A stretch of 64,000 nucleotides of DNA from Komagataeibacter sucrofermentans DSM 15973 (GTDB lineage Bacteria > Pseudomonadota > Alphaproteobacteria > Acetobacterales > Acetobacteraceae). The notes below the pieces were generated by a model. That model ran no database searches. It had not been told where the DNA came from and saw nothing but the letters and a program-made list of their open reading frames with translations. Shown one piece after another: positions 16,289 through 25,221 of this stretch (the stretch's first letter is position 1; each line of letters starts with the position of its first letter). The DNA is taken from NCBI RefSeq assembly GCF_040581405.1, contig NZ_CP137157.1, positions 1,058,001 to 1,122,000 of the forward strand, written 5' to 3'. The position numbers and the translations under genes are program-made.

Positions 16289-17533
16289 ATGCAAACGCCC
16301 GCTTCCCCCGCGCCTGACAGCGCCCTGACCCGCCTTGCGCCCACCGTGGGGCTGACCGGCCCGCAGCAGGCGCTGATGGATGAGGTGCTGGCCTTCTGCC
16401 GCGCCCATACTGCCGATGCACATGCGCTGTTCGTGATCGAGGGGGATGCGGGCACCGGCAAGAGCCTGCTGCTCAACACGCTGTTCACCGCCATCCAGCA
16501 CGCGGCACGCGGCCGGGATGCAGATGACCCGCTGCATGGCAGCCATAACTGCCTGCTGGTCAACCACCCGGAAATGATCAAGCTGTACCGCAATATTTCC
16601 GAATCCCAGCCCTGCCTGCGCAAGAAGGATTTCGAGCGGCCAACCACCTTCATCAACCAGATGGCGGGGCAGGGGCGGCGTGCCGATATCGTGCTGGTGG
16701 ATGAAGCCCATCTGCTGCTGACCCGAAGCGATGCCTATAACCGCTTCCGCCAGGATAACCAGCTGGCCGAGATCATCCGCCATGCCCGCATCGTGGTGAT
16801 CGTGTTCGATGCGAGGCAGGTGCTCAAATTCAAAAGCCTGTGGACCGATGAGCGCCTGCGCGCGCTCGTGGCGGGTTATCCGGTCGTGATCCGCAGGCTT
16901 GAGCAGCAGTTCCGCATGCAGGCCCATGCGGATGTGATGGACTGGGTCCGCGCCCTGCGTGATGGCTGCCTGCGTGCGCTACCGGCGCCGCAGCCCTTTG
17001 ATTTTCGTATTTATGATGATGCGCAGGCTTTGTACGAGGCCATATGCCAGCGCAACGCGCAGTACGGGCTGTGCCGCATGCTGGCGACCTATGATTATCC
17101 CTACACCCTGAACGGGCAGGACCATTTCATTACCGAGGGGCGTTTTCACCTGCGCTGGGACCGCGCCATGCCGCAGGCCCGCCTGCCATGGGCGGAACGG
17201 GCGGATACGATTGATGAGGTAGGTTCGGTCTATACCATTCAGGGTTTTGACCTGAACTATGCGGGCGTGATCCTTGGCCCATCCGTAACCTATGACCCGG
17301 CCACCGACCGGATCGTGATCGACCCCACCCGCTACGAGGATCGCGCCGCCTTTACCGGGCGCGACGGGGTGGAGAACCCGCCCGCGGTCATGGCGCGGAT
17401 CATCCTCAACTCCATCAACGTGCTCATGACACGCGGGGTGAGGGGGCTTTATATCTATGCAAGCGATCCCCGCCTGCATGCACGGCTCAATGCCTTATGG
17501 AACGCGCGGCAGGCTGTTCCCGCCGCGCCGTAG
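16289..17533 (+). CDS. DUF2075 P-loop ATPase / helicase-like protein
   Basis: The product has 414 residues. Walker A is EGDAGTGKS at about residue 50, Walker B is VLVDEAHLLL at about 137, followed by the sensor-like VIVFDAR and LEQQFRM, and a C-terminal GSVYTIQGFDLNYAGVILGP and VLMTRGVRGLYIY as in superfamily 1 helicase motifs V and VI. This is the DUF2075 (Schlafen-helicase-like) architecture without an N-terminal nuclease domain. The ATG at 16289 is preferred over an upstream TTG. Members often sit in accessory or defence loci, but here it stands alone, so the role is open. Confidence 0.85.
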   Translation: MQTPASPAPDSALTRLAPTVGLTGPQQALMDEVLAFCRAHTADAHALFVIEGDAGTGKSLLLNTLFTAIQHAARGRDADDPLHGSHNCLLVNHPEMIKLYRNISESQPCLRKKDFERPTTFINQMAGQGRRADIVLVDEAHLLLTRSDAYNRFRQDNQLAEIIRHARIVVIVFDARQVLKFKSLWTDERLRALVAGYPVVIRRLEQQFRMQAHADVMDWVRALRDGCLRALPAPQPFDFRIYDDAQALYEAICQRNAQYGLCRMLATYDYPYTLNGQDHFITEGRFHLRWDRAMPQARLPWAERADTIDEVGSVYTIQGFDLNYAGVILGPSVTYDPATDRIVIDPTRYEDRAAFTGRDGVENPPAVMARIILNSINVLMTRGVRGLYIYASDPRLHARLNALWNARQAVPAAP

Positions 17534-17536
17534 GCG

Positions 17537-17782
17537 TCAGCCCTTCTGGCCGAGGCGCTGGAGGTAGGGCAGGATTTCGGAGCCGGATTCAATGGCGTGG
17601 CCGAGAACGGTCTCGACGAGTGTTGCAAGCCCCTGCGCATCAAGCCGCGCGAGGGTCACGCTCAGGTCATGCTTGTCGGCATCGGAAAGCTGGGGGGACT
17701 GGATGATGCGCCGTTCGATCGCCGCCTTCATGGCGTCGGTGGTGAAGGGCATGTCGATAATCTGGTCTTTGCTCATGGCCAT
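17537..17782 (-). CDS. Small hypothetical protein (81 aa)
   Basis: This short soluble protein begins MAMSKDQIIDM; the ATG at 17782 is preceded by AGGA with a 7-base spacing. It is helical throughout and contains ARLDAQGLATLVETVLGHAI. It is convergent with the DUF2075 gene (3 bases between stops). The family is not recognised. Confidence 0.55.
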   Translation of the reverse strand: MAMSKDQIIDMPFTTDAMKAAIERRIIQSPQLSDADKHDLSVTLARLDAQGLATLVETVLGHAIESGSEILPYLQRLGQKG

Positions 17783-17896
17783 AAATTTCCTGCATGGATA
17801 AAAGGAACAGGCCATGGTACGGGTTGCCGGTTTTCCGGCAACCACCCTGCACGCGATGCGGTTATGCGTTTGCTATTACAGGTGCCGGGCAGGTTT

Positions 17897-18085
17897 TCAG
17901 CCCTGTTCCGGCTGGTCCATGCTGGCCATGCGGTGCAGGCGCGCCGTTTGCGAAAAGCCACGCATTTCCTGTGCAATGCCCTGACGCTCCAGCCGCCGCA
18001 GGCCCGTGGCATAGCCAATTTCCTGCTTGAGCTGGCCGAGCAGCATGTTGGTGCGACCGCGGAGCATCGTCTTGAAACGATCCAT
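17897..18085 (-). CDS. CsbD-like small protein
   Basis: The 62-residue product starts at 18085 behind a GGAGATG site. The central segment GQLKQEIGYATG, then RLERQGIAQEMRG, reproduces the GKxKxxxGxxTG...LexxGxxxxxxG spacing of CsbD-family stress proteins, although the usual N-terminal tryptophan motif is missing. CsbD proteins are induced in general stress and have no known biochemical role. It is monocistronic. Confidence 0.5.
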   Translation of the reverse strand: MDRFKTMLRGRTNMLLGQLKQEIGYATGLRRLERQGIAQEMRGFSQTARLHRMASMDQPEQG

Positions 18086-18609
18086 GTCACATCTCCCCAA
18101 AAAGATTCATAGAGCAATGCTGCGTTAAACGCATGTCAGATAACAACACGATGCATGAACGAATGCAACGCTTAATGCATACCTGACAGACATTTAATGC
18201 ATGAATGGAGGGGGGCTTGCGTGAGACCTATGGGCGCGGATTGGGGCAGAGGAAACGTGTGAAACACGGCTTTAAAAAAACAGATAGGTTTGAGGGCTGC
18301 TTTCCCTGTTTCCGGCAATCATATTTTATAAATTATGGAGAGTAGAATAGTAATATTAGAAAGTGATGTTATTGCGATATGTAAATAAATTGTTAGAAAT
18401 TTTGAGGTGCGAGAATTTTTATCGGGGAAGTTCAAGAAAAAATCATTAAAACATACGACACTTGCTGTGGATACGGGCATTGGATTTGGTTGGATGAGAC
18501 CCTCACGTGAAGTTATCGTTTACTTTTTCCTTTATTTATAGAGTAAGCAGGCAATGTCTCTATGTAAAAAACATTAGGACGACAAATGGTTGCGTCGATC
18601 ATATTATTT
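18086..18609. other. AT-rich intergenic stretch
   Basis: About 520 bases have a markedly lower GC content than the flanks. TTAATGCAT occurs twice (18172-18180 and 18194-18202), 22 bp apart, upstream of the CsbD-like gene and could be a regulator site. A short frame (18507-18701) is AT-biased and has no ribosome site. I see no RNA gene. Confidence 0.4.
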
Positions 18610-19018
18610 TAAATAATTATAAGTTACATCAATATTATTACAGAGTTTACGAAATATACATCGCGCTTTATTCAGGTCAGGGCAGGGTTTATACGCAATA
18701 ATAGGTCTGGTGAACCATATTGGAGAGACATTCCTGAACGTCCAGGCATTATTGAGCGCGTGCTCATGCAGGGGATTTCTTTATTTGAAAAACATGATGA
18801 TTTTTCAAGAGAAAAAATATGTTGGAGTCTCTGCCAGCAAAATACAGGGTATCTTCATCTGGCAGATGTCAGGAATATGAAAAAAGCAAAGGCGTTATGT
18901 TATGTATCACCCGGTACGTGCTTGGAGATAGTGCGATTGAACAGACGGTTATTATCCAACCCGATTGCATGCCCGGTTCGATTGCCCTGCTTTCAATGCC
19001 AGTCAGGGCAAAGTGAAC
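18610..19018 (+). pseudogene. Decayed AT-rich gene remnant
   Basis: One frame is open from about 18610 and reads like true protein (for example RNNRSGEPYWRDIPERPGII at about 18697-18756, then a segment ending FSREK), but lacks a start. Near 18815-18835 the protein-like reading appears to pass to another frame, which continues with EYEKSKGVMLCITRYVLGD and ends at a stop at 19016. This is best explained by a frameshifted, truncated gene of foreign origin. The product family is not recognised. Confidence 0.35.
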
Positions 19019-19180
19019 AGGCTCCGCATGCCTGAAACAGGCGGCTGGATATGGCAGTCATACGACCATAAAAAGCGTCAGGCTCAGCAGGTTGCTTGCG
19101 CGCTTTATTGACCGGACTTATTGTACAGGCAGGTCTTTTCCAGTGCTGTCTTAATATTTTCTTAAAAATAAGGTCTTCCC

Positions 19181-20482
19181 ATGCGCGTTTCTGGCTGGTT
19201 GAGCGGCAGTTTTCTGCCTGTCATGCTCCTTTGGGCACCGGCTTTTGCCGCCCCGGCCTACCATCCCGGCTTTGCCTGCCCCCGGCCCGATGGGGCCGAT
19301 GTTCTGGCTACGGCGCTCTGTGCCGATCCGGTCATGGCAAAAGCTGAACTCGACCTTGAAAAAGTGTTTTATGCCCATCGTGCGCAGGAAGGGGCGGGGG
19401 CCTATCCGGCCATCAAGGCGCAGGCTGTTGCCTATGACACGGCACTGCGTAATGCCTGCGCCATTCCGGCAGCGGGTACGCCGGGGGCGGTCCTGCCATC
19501 GGGGGCGGCTTCATGCTACGTAAAAGTAACGGAGCAGCAGGCCGGGGAGTGGGCAAAATCCCTCAGCGGGCCTTATGCGCAGGAGGCCGCGCGCGATATC
19601 GACCTGCATATCGCCCTACAGCAGAAGCTCATCAATGCCGGATATTCATCCTCTCCCATGGACAGGGCTGATGGAATTTATGGTGATGCCACGCGCACGG
19701 CCATCAAAAGCTGGCAGGCTGCCTATGGAGATAGCCAGACCGGTGCGATTACGGATGATGAAGTGCCCCATGTTCAGAAACTCGGCGTCTCGCGTGCCGT
19801 GCGGTGGGCCAATCGATCGCCCGAGCCCTCCCTGAGCAGCGATACGGGTGCGCCGCCGCTCCTGCGCATCTTCCAGTTGGACATGCTCGGCATCCAGCGG
19901 CCCTTTCTCGAGCAGCTTACAGGGCCCGCCAAATACGTGAACCATTATGCGGACAAGACCACGGCCTATACTTACATCGTCAAGGCCTGCGAACTGACAG
20001 CCTATGAACAGGGCGACCAGATTCAGGGCTATGGGCTGAAGGTGACCCCGGCATGCTCGGTGCCGTTGACGCCGTTCATCCAGAATTCGACCCCTACGGT
20101 GGCCGAACTGACAATGGGCGACATAAGTGCCGCGCTGAACGGTATCGCCAGGCCTGTTTCCGATTGTCTTGAAAGTTGTGGCAATGCAACTGATCCTGAT
20201 ATCGGGCTCATGGAGCAGGGATCGCATGCCGAGGATTACGTGAATGTTGAGGTCTATGCCCCGGTGATGGATGAACTGGCCCTCAATGCCTCTTCAAACT
20301 GGGTGGATGTGCTCAGGAAGCATGAAACCGATGACTACATTCTCAATGGCAGGTTCAATTGCGATGGCAAATATGCCGCCGAAGGGCTGCACGCCATGCG
20401 TGACGTGCCGGTGAAGCAGCTTTTTGTGGGCAGGGGCGCATCGGGCACTGGCCAGTACATCAATGGGCAGTGCGGTCAGTAA
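19181..20482 (+). CDS. Secreted LprI-like / peptidoglycan-binding-like protein
   Basis: The 433-residue exported protein has a signal peptide to about residue 23 (APAFAAPA). Residues 29-60 resemble the DUF1311/LprI motif (FxCxx...LCADPxMAxxDxxLxxxYxxA), with paired cysteines. At about 148-195 there is a peptidoglycan-binding-1-like repeat (ALQQKLINAGY...DGIYGDATRTAIKSWQ). The C-terminal 200 residues are unassigned and contain several cysteines. It is therefore likely periplasmic, possibly a lysozyme inhibitor or wall-associated protein. The ribosome site is weak. Confidence 0.65.
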   Translation: MRVSGWLSGSFLPVMLLWAPAFAAPAYHPGFACPRPDGADVLATALCADPVMAKAELDLEKVFYAHRAQEGAGAYPAIKAQAVAYDTALRNACAIPAAGTPGAVLPSGAASCYVKVTEQQAGEWAKSLSGPYAQEAARDIDLHIALQQKLINAGYSSSPMDRADGIYGDATRTAIKSWQAAYGDSQTGAITDDEVPHVQKLGVSRAVRWANRSPEPSLSSDTGAPPLLRIFQLDMLGIQRPFLEQLTGPAKYVNHYADKTTAYTYIVKACELTAYEQGDQIQGYGLKVTPACSVPLTPFIQNSTPTVAELTMGDISAALNGIARPVSDCLESCGNATDPDIGLMEQGSHAEDYVNVEVYAPVMDELALNASSNWVDVLRKHETDDYILNGRFNCDGKYAAEGLHAMRDVPVKQLFVGRGASGTGQYINGQCGQ

Positions 20483-20623
20483 AAAACCGGCATGCTCTGC
20501 GCCGGGCTTCAGCATGTTTTACAGGTCGCCGCAATAAAAGCCATGAGTGGTGACCATAGGCAAAAATGGTTGCGGGATTGTTCATCAATCCCGCGAAGCT
20601 TCATCTGGAGCAAATGATTTTTT

Positions 20624-20978
20624 TTAATTGTTCAGGACAACCCAGTGGCCATCAACCTTCTTCATCGGCACGGGGAGTTCATTGAGGCTGCCCTCCGCGT
20701 TCTTCAGCGTAACCGTGCAGTTATAGGCCGAGAAATCAATCCCCTGAACTAATCTGGCATTTACTATCCACGACCTCGATCTTCATGCTCTTTGGCATCA
20801 TCGGGTTGGAGCCGCCAAGGAGTTGCTGGCTCAGGTCGTTCTCGGTGTTCATGCACTGCTGGCGTGATCTGCCAACCCCCTTTGGCAGACTGGATGACTG
20901 TGCACAGACGTCTGCATTATGATGCAAAAGCGGCGTCATCGAGCGGGTTGTGCAGCATCTGGCTGCTGACCATACCAA
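20624..20978 (-). pseudogene. Frameshifted hypothetical gene
   Basis: The minus frame from 20978 contains CMNTENDLSQQLLGGSNP and SMKIEVVDSKCQI and then stops at 20736. One base away, near 20750, another frame carries straight on with VQGIDFSAYNCTVTLKNAEG and PVPMKKVDGHWVVLNN to a TAA at 20624. The two halves read as one small exported or lipoprotein-like product broken by a single inserted base. The N-terminal part also looks degraded, and no signal peptide is left. Confidence 0.6.
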
Positions 20979-21088
20979 CGAATATAGGATGGTCTACGGC
21001 ATTCCGCCGACATGGCCTTCACGACCTGGAAGAATATTCCTGATCCGCTTCTACTGAGTGTCGCTCAGACCATACCGTATCAACCTGA

Positions 21089-21568
21089 TCACGCCTGCTT
21101 CTGCTCGGTCTGCCCGAGCAAGGCAATCAGGCCAGATGCCACCATAAGCTGCAACGGGCGCAGACGCAGGAAAAAACGCGGCAGCCTGTGCCCGCGCGCC
21201 AGATATAGGTCACCGCCCAGCGTGGCCAGCATGCCAGGTGTGGCCAGACGCCACGCGGCCTGCGGCGATAAAATCATGATGCCCAGCCCCATGAAGTGCA
21301 TGGCCAGGAAAATGACCGGGTCGGACAGTTGCGGCCCCCGCGGGTTATAAAAACTCGCCCCTCGGTGTACTCCGCCAAAAAAGCAGAATAGTCCTGCCAC
21401 CCACATGCGCGCGAACCGGAGCACGAAGGGCACAAGCGGCCGGGGCACCATCCGCACGCCCACCAGACACACCCCGAGCATAAGCACGGCAGCCCAGCCC
21501 AGCAGGCCGCCCTCCAGCGGGGTGCGGGTGGCGGTGGCTTCGCATCCGTCATGTATCCGTACTGTCAT
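21089..21568 (-). CDS. DUF3429-like membrane protein
   Basis: The product has 159 residues and four to five hydrophobic segments. The second helix ends in FFGGVHRGAS, close to the FLGGIHWG signature of DUF3429, and the tail LPRFFLRLRPLQLMVASGLI also matches that family's end. The start is at 21568 because its ATG overlaps the stop of the upstream gene (ATGA). The function is unknown. A longer frame to 21673 is only the coding sequence of the neighbour read in another phase. Confidence 0.55.
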   Translation of the reverse strand: MTVRIHDGCEATATRTPLEGGLLGWAAVLMLGVCLVGVRMVPRPLVPFVLRFARMWVAGLFCFFGGVHRGASFYNPRGPQLSDPVIFLAMHFMGLGIMILSPQAAWRLATPGMLATLGGDLYLARGHRLPRFFLRLRPLQLMVASGLIALLGQTEQKQA

Positions 21569-22020
21569 GGTCGGGCAGCCCCCGTATCCGCCCTGCGGCT
21601 GCCCAGCGCCATGCCGAGGACCATTGAGAGATAGACCAGCGCCATCCTGCGCGGCGACATGACCAGTTCCCACCCGGGTGTAAAGCGCTTTGGCGTGGCC
21701 TTGTAATCTACCATATAAGCAACCGGCCCGAGGGCTGCGGTAACAGCCAGCCTGCGCATAAGGCCCGGCTGCCTGCCCAGTGCCCTGTCATACAGCCATG
21801 CCCAGAACATGGTGGCGGCGGTGTTGGTGGCGAGCCCCACAAGCGTGACCCGCCCGCCTGTCCGGTCCATATGGGCGGCCTTGTCACCATAAAGCCAGTG
21901 CGCGGTGCAGTTTATGCCCGGACCATACGCGCCCGTCTGCCTGCGGCCCTGCAGCATGGCCATGCCCGATGACATGACAGATCCCAAAAGGGTGATCTTG
22001 AGTATGCGCGGTATTGCCAT
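21565..22020 (-). CDS. Membrane-associated hypothetical protein
   Basis: The product has 151 residues with hydrophobic segments near the N-terminus, the middle and the C-terminus. Chosen start 22020 has AGGGG 10 bases upstream. The frame stays open upstream through the 62-bp repeat at 22137-22198, so the gene may once have been longer or fused. It is coupled to the DUF3429-like gene by a 4-base overlap. I do not recognise the family; motifs such as INCTAHWLYGDKAAH and AYMVDYKATPKRFTPGWEL look conserved. Confidence 0.55.
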   Translation of the reverse strand: MAIPRILKITLLGSVMSSGMAMLQGRRQTGAYGPGINCTAHWLYGDKAAHMDRTGGRVTLVGLATNTAATMFWAWLYDRALGRQPGLMRRLAVTAALGPVAYMVDYKATPKRFTPGWELVMSPRRMALVYLSMVLGMALGSRRADTGAARP

Positions 22021-22136
22021 GAAACGATGCCCCTGAACTGCGCGTGACGAAAATGCCATAAGTTGTCTTATAGCCAACGCAGCCCTGTCCGCCTTGTTTC
22101 CATCAGCCAGCCTCGCTTGACCGCGGGCAGCATCTG

Positions 22137-22198
22137 CCCGGCGATGGGAAAGGGCGGCGACAGATACGCGGGGCCTTTCAGTAAACAGGTCTCCCGAC
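22137..22198. repeat. Left copy of a 62-bp direct repeat
   Basis: This copy matches 29183-29244 at 59 of 62 positions in the same orientation; mismatches are at 22141, 22145 and 22165. On the minus strand it encodes SGDLFTERPRVSVAALSHRR, the same as residues 3-22 of the protein at 28668-29249, but with no start codon. The two copies bound a 7-kb mosaic segment. Confidence 0.85.
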
Positions 22199-22583
22199 CT
22201 GCTTCAGGATGTCTGCCTTTTATTCGTCTTCTTCAACCATCACTCAGACTACATTTGGGTCGTCTAATTTATTTTCTTGGAGAGGAGGAAAATATGCTGC
22301 AAATTATGTTATTACGAGTTCATAACACATATTTTTTATATGAATAAATGACAGGTTTATTTATTGCAATAATGAATGTGATGGTTCGAAATTTTAGAGA
22401 AAACCGCGAATTCTTAGTGTACTTGCGCGGCATATGCTCAGCATACGATTTTCTGGATTTCTGAAAATCGATTAGGTATGCACAAAACGCATATGAGACA
22501 TAAAGTGACATCAGAATGCATCGTTATTATATATCCGCGATACATCTTTAAAATTCATATATATTACAAGAGGTTGTAAAATA
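22199..22583. other. AT-rich spacer before the H-NOX fragment
   Basis: This low-GC stretch has no substantial gene. A 16-codon frame at 22294-22344 (MLQIMLLRVHNTYFLYE) has a near-perfect ribosome site (AGAGGAGGAA), so it could be a leader peptide or the start of a lost gene. The rest probably holds the promoter of the heme-NO-binding gene. Confidence 0.4.
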
Positions 22584-22745
22584 ATGAAGGGTATCGTTTT
22601 TAATATTCTGGAAGAGGTCGTGGAAAAGAACCACGGCGCGGAAGCATGGGATACCCTGCTGGAGGCCGCCAATGTCAGCGGCGCCTATACTTCGCTGGGC
22701 AGCTACCCCGATGCCGAAATGCAGGCGCTGGTAGTAGCGTGTTGA
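22584..22745 (+). pseudogene. H-NOX (heme NO-binding) gene, 5-prime fragment
   Basis: The frame starts MKGIVFNILEEVVEKNHG and runs through LGSYPDAEMQALVVA, which is the conserved N-terminus of H-NOX/HNOB heme sensors (about 180 residues). Only 52 codons remain. The IS21 end begins at 22740 and supplies one Cys codon and the TGA. The axial heme histidine (near residue 100) and the YxSxR motif are lost, so the product cannot bind heme. An AGAGG site precedes the ATG. The remainder of the gene is not present on the other side of the IS. Confidence 0.85.
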
Positions 22746-22825
22746 TTTTCACTGAGAACTGACCCGGGTTTTTCATCAGGAATTGACCCAGCCAGATGCT
22801 ATTTCAGGCATAGTGAGGCGGGCGG

Positions 22826-23605
22826 TCAAGAAGAGGATCTGTCCTTTTTGTTTTTTGACGCGGCGGTGCTGGCGCGGAACCTGTAGCTGTCATTTCCTGT
22901 CTCGAGGATATGACAGTGATGGGTCAGCCGATCGAGGAGCGCCGTCGTCATCTTCGGGTCACCAAAGACATCACCCCATTCACTGAAGCTGAGATTGGTT
23001 GTGATGATGACACTGGTGCGCTCGTAGAGGCGGCTGAGCAGATGGAACAGCAGGGCGCCCCCTGATGCACTGAAGGGGAGATAACCGAGTTCATCAAGGA
23101 TCACGAGATCCAGGCGGAGCAGCCTGTCGGCAATCTGCCCGGCCCGGTTGGCGATCTTTTCCTGTTCGAGCGCATTGACCAGGTCGACCGTTGACCAGAA
23201 GCGCGCCTTCTTGCGGTGATGGGTGATCGCCTGGATGGCCAGCGCGGTCGCCAGGTGGGTTTTCCCGGTTCCCGGGCCACCGATCAGCACGACATTTTCA
23301 GCACGCTCGATGAAGTCCCCGCCATGGAGCTGGCGGATCATGGGCTCGTTGACCTGCGTATCGGCAAAGGAGAACCCGGACAGGTCCTTGTAGGCGGGGA
23401 ACCGGGCGGTCTTTGTCTGGTAGGCGATGGAGCGGACTTCGCGTTCGGCCAGTTCCGCCTTCAGGAGCTGCGAGAGGATGGGGATGGCCGCCTCGAAGGC
23501 GGGCGCGCCCTGCTCGATGAGGTCGGCCGTGGCCTGGGCCATGCCATACATCCGCAATCCACGGAGCATGACGACAAGTGAAGCAGCAGCAGGATCATGA
23601 CGCAT
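22826..23605 (-). CDS. istB: IS21 helper ATPase IstB
   Basis: The product has 259 residues. An IstB/DnaC-type AAA+ ATPase is visible: Walker [12 protein letters not shown], Walker [13 protein letters not shown], sensor [10 protein letters not shown] and the arginine region [12 protein letters not shown]. It assists IstA by target selection and filament formation on DNA. I chose ATG 23605; the frame is open further upstream only because it overlaps istA. The two genes overlap by 11 bases, suggesting coupled translation. Confidence 0.93.
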   Translation of the reverse strand: MRHDPAAASLVVMLRGLRMYGMAQATADLIEQGAPAFEAAIPILSQLLKAELAEREVRSIAYQTKTARFPAYKDLSGFSFADTQVNEPMIRQLHGGDFIERAENVVLIGGPGTGKTHLATALAIQAITHHRKKARFWSTVDLVNALEQEKIANRAGQIADRLLRLDLVILDELGYLPFSASGGALLFHLLSRLYERTSVIITTNLSFSEWGDVFGDPKMTTALLDRLTHHCHILETGNDSYRFRASTAASKNKKDRSSS

Positions 23606-25127
23606 GGCGGCTGTCCCTTCGCAGGATGTCATACCGCCCTGTATCGGCGCACGGTTCGTGTGCGAGCACCAGGGCCTGTGGGGCATCAAGCCGGGGAACC
23701 ACGGTTCTCTTGGCATCGATCAGGCGATGAAGCGTATTGAGAACATGGGTCTTGGTCGCCACGCCGTCTTCAAGTGCCAGTTCAACCGCGCAGAGGACAG
23801 CCTGCTCATCATGCTGCAGCACAAGGGCCAGGATTTCAGCCATTTCCCGGTCGCCTCCAGGCCGCCTGAGCAGTTGATCCTGCAGGGTCCGGAAGGCGGC
23901 TGGCAATTCGGTAAACGGCGCGCCATTGCGCAGGGCGCCCGGTTTGCGCTGGATGACCGCCAGATAATGCCGCCAGTCATACACCGTGCGGCCTGGCACA
24001 CCATGCGAACGCGTGATGATCCGGTCATGCACGCACAGAACCTGCCCTTCGGCGATAATGCGTAGCCTGTCGGGATAAACCCGCAGGCTGACCGGACGAT
24101 TGGCAAAGGAGGCCGGCACGCTGTAGCGATTGCCTTCGAACTGGATCAGGCAGGTTGGTGAGACGCGCTTGGTCTGTTCGACAAACCCGTCAAAGGGCCG
24201 CCCCGGGATCATGAGGTGGGGACGTTCGCTGGCATGGACCTCGGAGACGCTGTGCGGCAATTCAGCATGCTGCAGCCGTTCCCAACAGTCCAGGCAGCGG
24301 GCTTCCAGCCAGGCGTTCAGCGCCCCCAGATCAGGAAAGGCAGGCAGATCCTGCCAGATCTGGCGCCGGGCATCCTGCACGGTCTTCTCGATCTGCCCTT
24401 TCTCCCATCCGGCTGCCGGATTGCAGAAGGTCGCCTCGAACAGATAATGGCTGGCCAGGGCCATGAAGCGCAGATTGACCTGACGTGCCTTGCCCGACCC
24501 AATCCGGTCCACGGCGGTCTTCATGTTGTCAAAAATACCCCGCCGCGGCACGCCACCGAGCACGCGGAAGGCCTCGGTAAGCGCATCGAAAAGCATCTCG
24601 TGGGTCTGCAGGGGATAGGCCCTGAGTATGAAGGCCCGGCTGAAGGACAGTTTGGTGTGGGCAACCTGCAGCTTGACGCGATGCCCGGCAATCACCGCCC
24701 AGTCCTCGCCCCAGTCGAACTGGAAGGCTTCCCCGGGCTGGAAGCACAGGGGCACGAAAACACCCCGACCCGTTGTCTGGCGTGCCTGGCGCTGTTCGTG
24801 TTTCCACTGCCGGATGAAAGCGGCCACCCGTCCGTAGGACCCATCATAACCCAGCGCCACAAGGTCTTCATGCAGTCGTCGCGCCGTGCGCCGGTTCTTG
24901 CGGGGGCGAGCGGCTTCCAGGACCAGCCATCCCCTCAGCCTGTCAGCAAACGGGTCCAGTCGGCTGGGACGTTCGGGAACCTGAAACCGTGGTTCAATAC
25001 TCTGTGCCCGGAGATATTTCCGGATCGTATTGCGTGACAGTCCCGTCCGGCGTTCGATCTCGCGGATCGGAAGATGATCCCGGCAGTGCCACCGACGGAT
25101 CACACTCAGAAGCTCCATGTCAATCAC
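23595..25127 (-). CDS. istA: IS21 transposase IstA
   Basis: This 510-residue transposase has an N-terminal helix-turn-helix ([19 protein letters not shown], about residues 20-38). An integrase-core DDE domain follows (FDWGEDW at about 140, [12 protein letters not shown] at about 200, and the Glu in [18 protein letters not shown] at about 240). A C-terminal IstA beta-barrel is present, with [17 protein letters not shown]. It is complete, with no frameshift. It binds the multiple terminal repeats of the element and acts with IstB. Confidence 0.93.
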   Translation of the reverse strand: MIDMELLSVIRRWHCRDHLPIREIERRTGLSRNTIRKYLRAQSIEPRFQVPERPSRLDPFADRLRGWLVLEAARPRKNRRTARRLHEDLVALGYDGSYGRVAAFIRQWKHEQRQARQTTGRGVFVPLCFQPGEAFQFDWGEDWAVIAGHRVKLQVAHTKLSFSRAFILRAYPLQTHEMLFDALTEAFRVLGGVPRRGIFDNMKTAVDRIGSGKARQVNLRFMALASHYLFEATFCNPAAGWEKGQIEKTVQDARRQIWQDLPAFPDLGALNAWLEARCLDCWERLQHAELPHSVSEVHASERPHLMIPGRPFDGFVEQTKRVSPTCLIQFEGNRYSVPASFANRPVSLRVYPDRLRIIAEGQVLCVHDRIITRSHGVPGRTVYDWRHYLAVIQRKPGALRNGAPFTELPAAFRTLQDQLLRRPGGDREMAEILALVLQHDEQAVLCAVELALEDGVATKTHVLNTLHRLIDAKRTVVPRLDAPQALVLAHEPCADTGRYDILRRDSRHAS

Positions 25128-25221
25128 TCCTCAAACCCCCAGCAGATGCTGCCGGGGAGTGTGAAGGCATGGGTCAAATCTCGATGAAAATTTCCGCCCT
25201 ACCCGGGTCAGTTCTCAGTGA

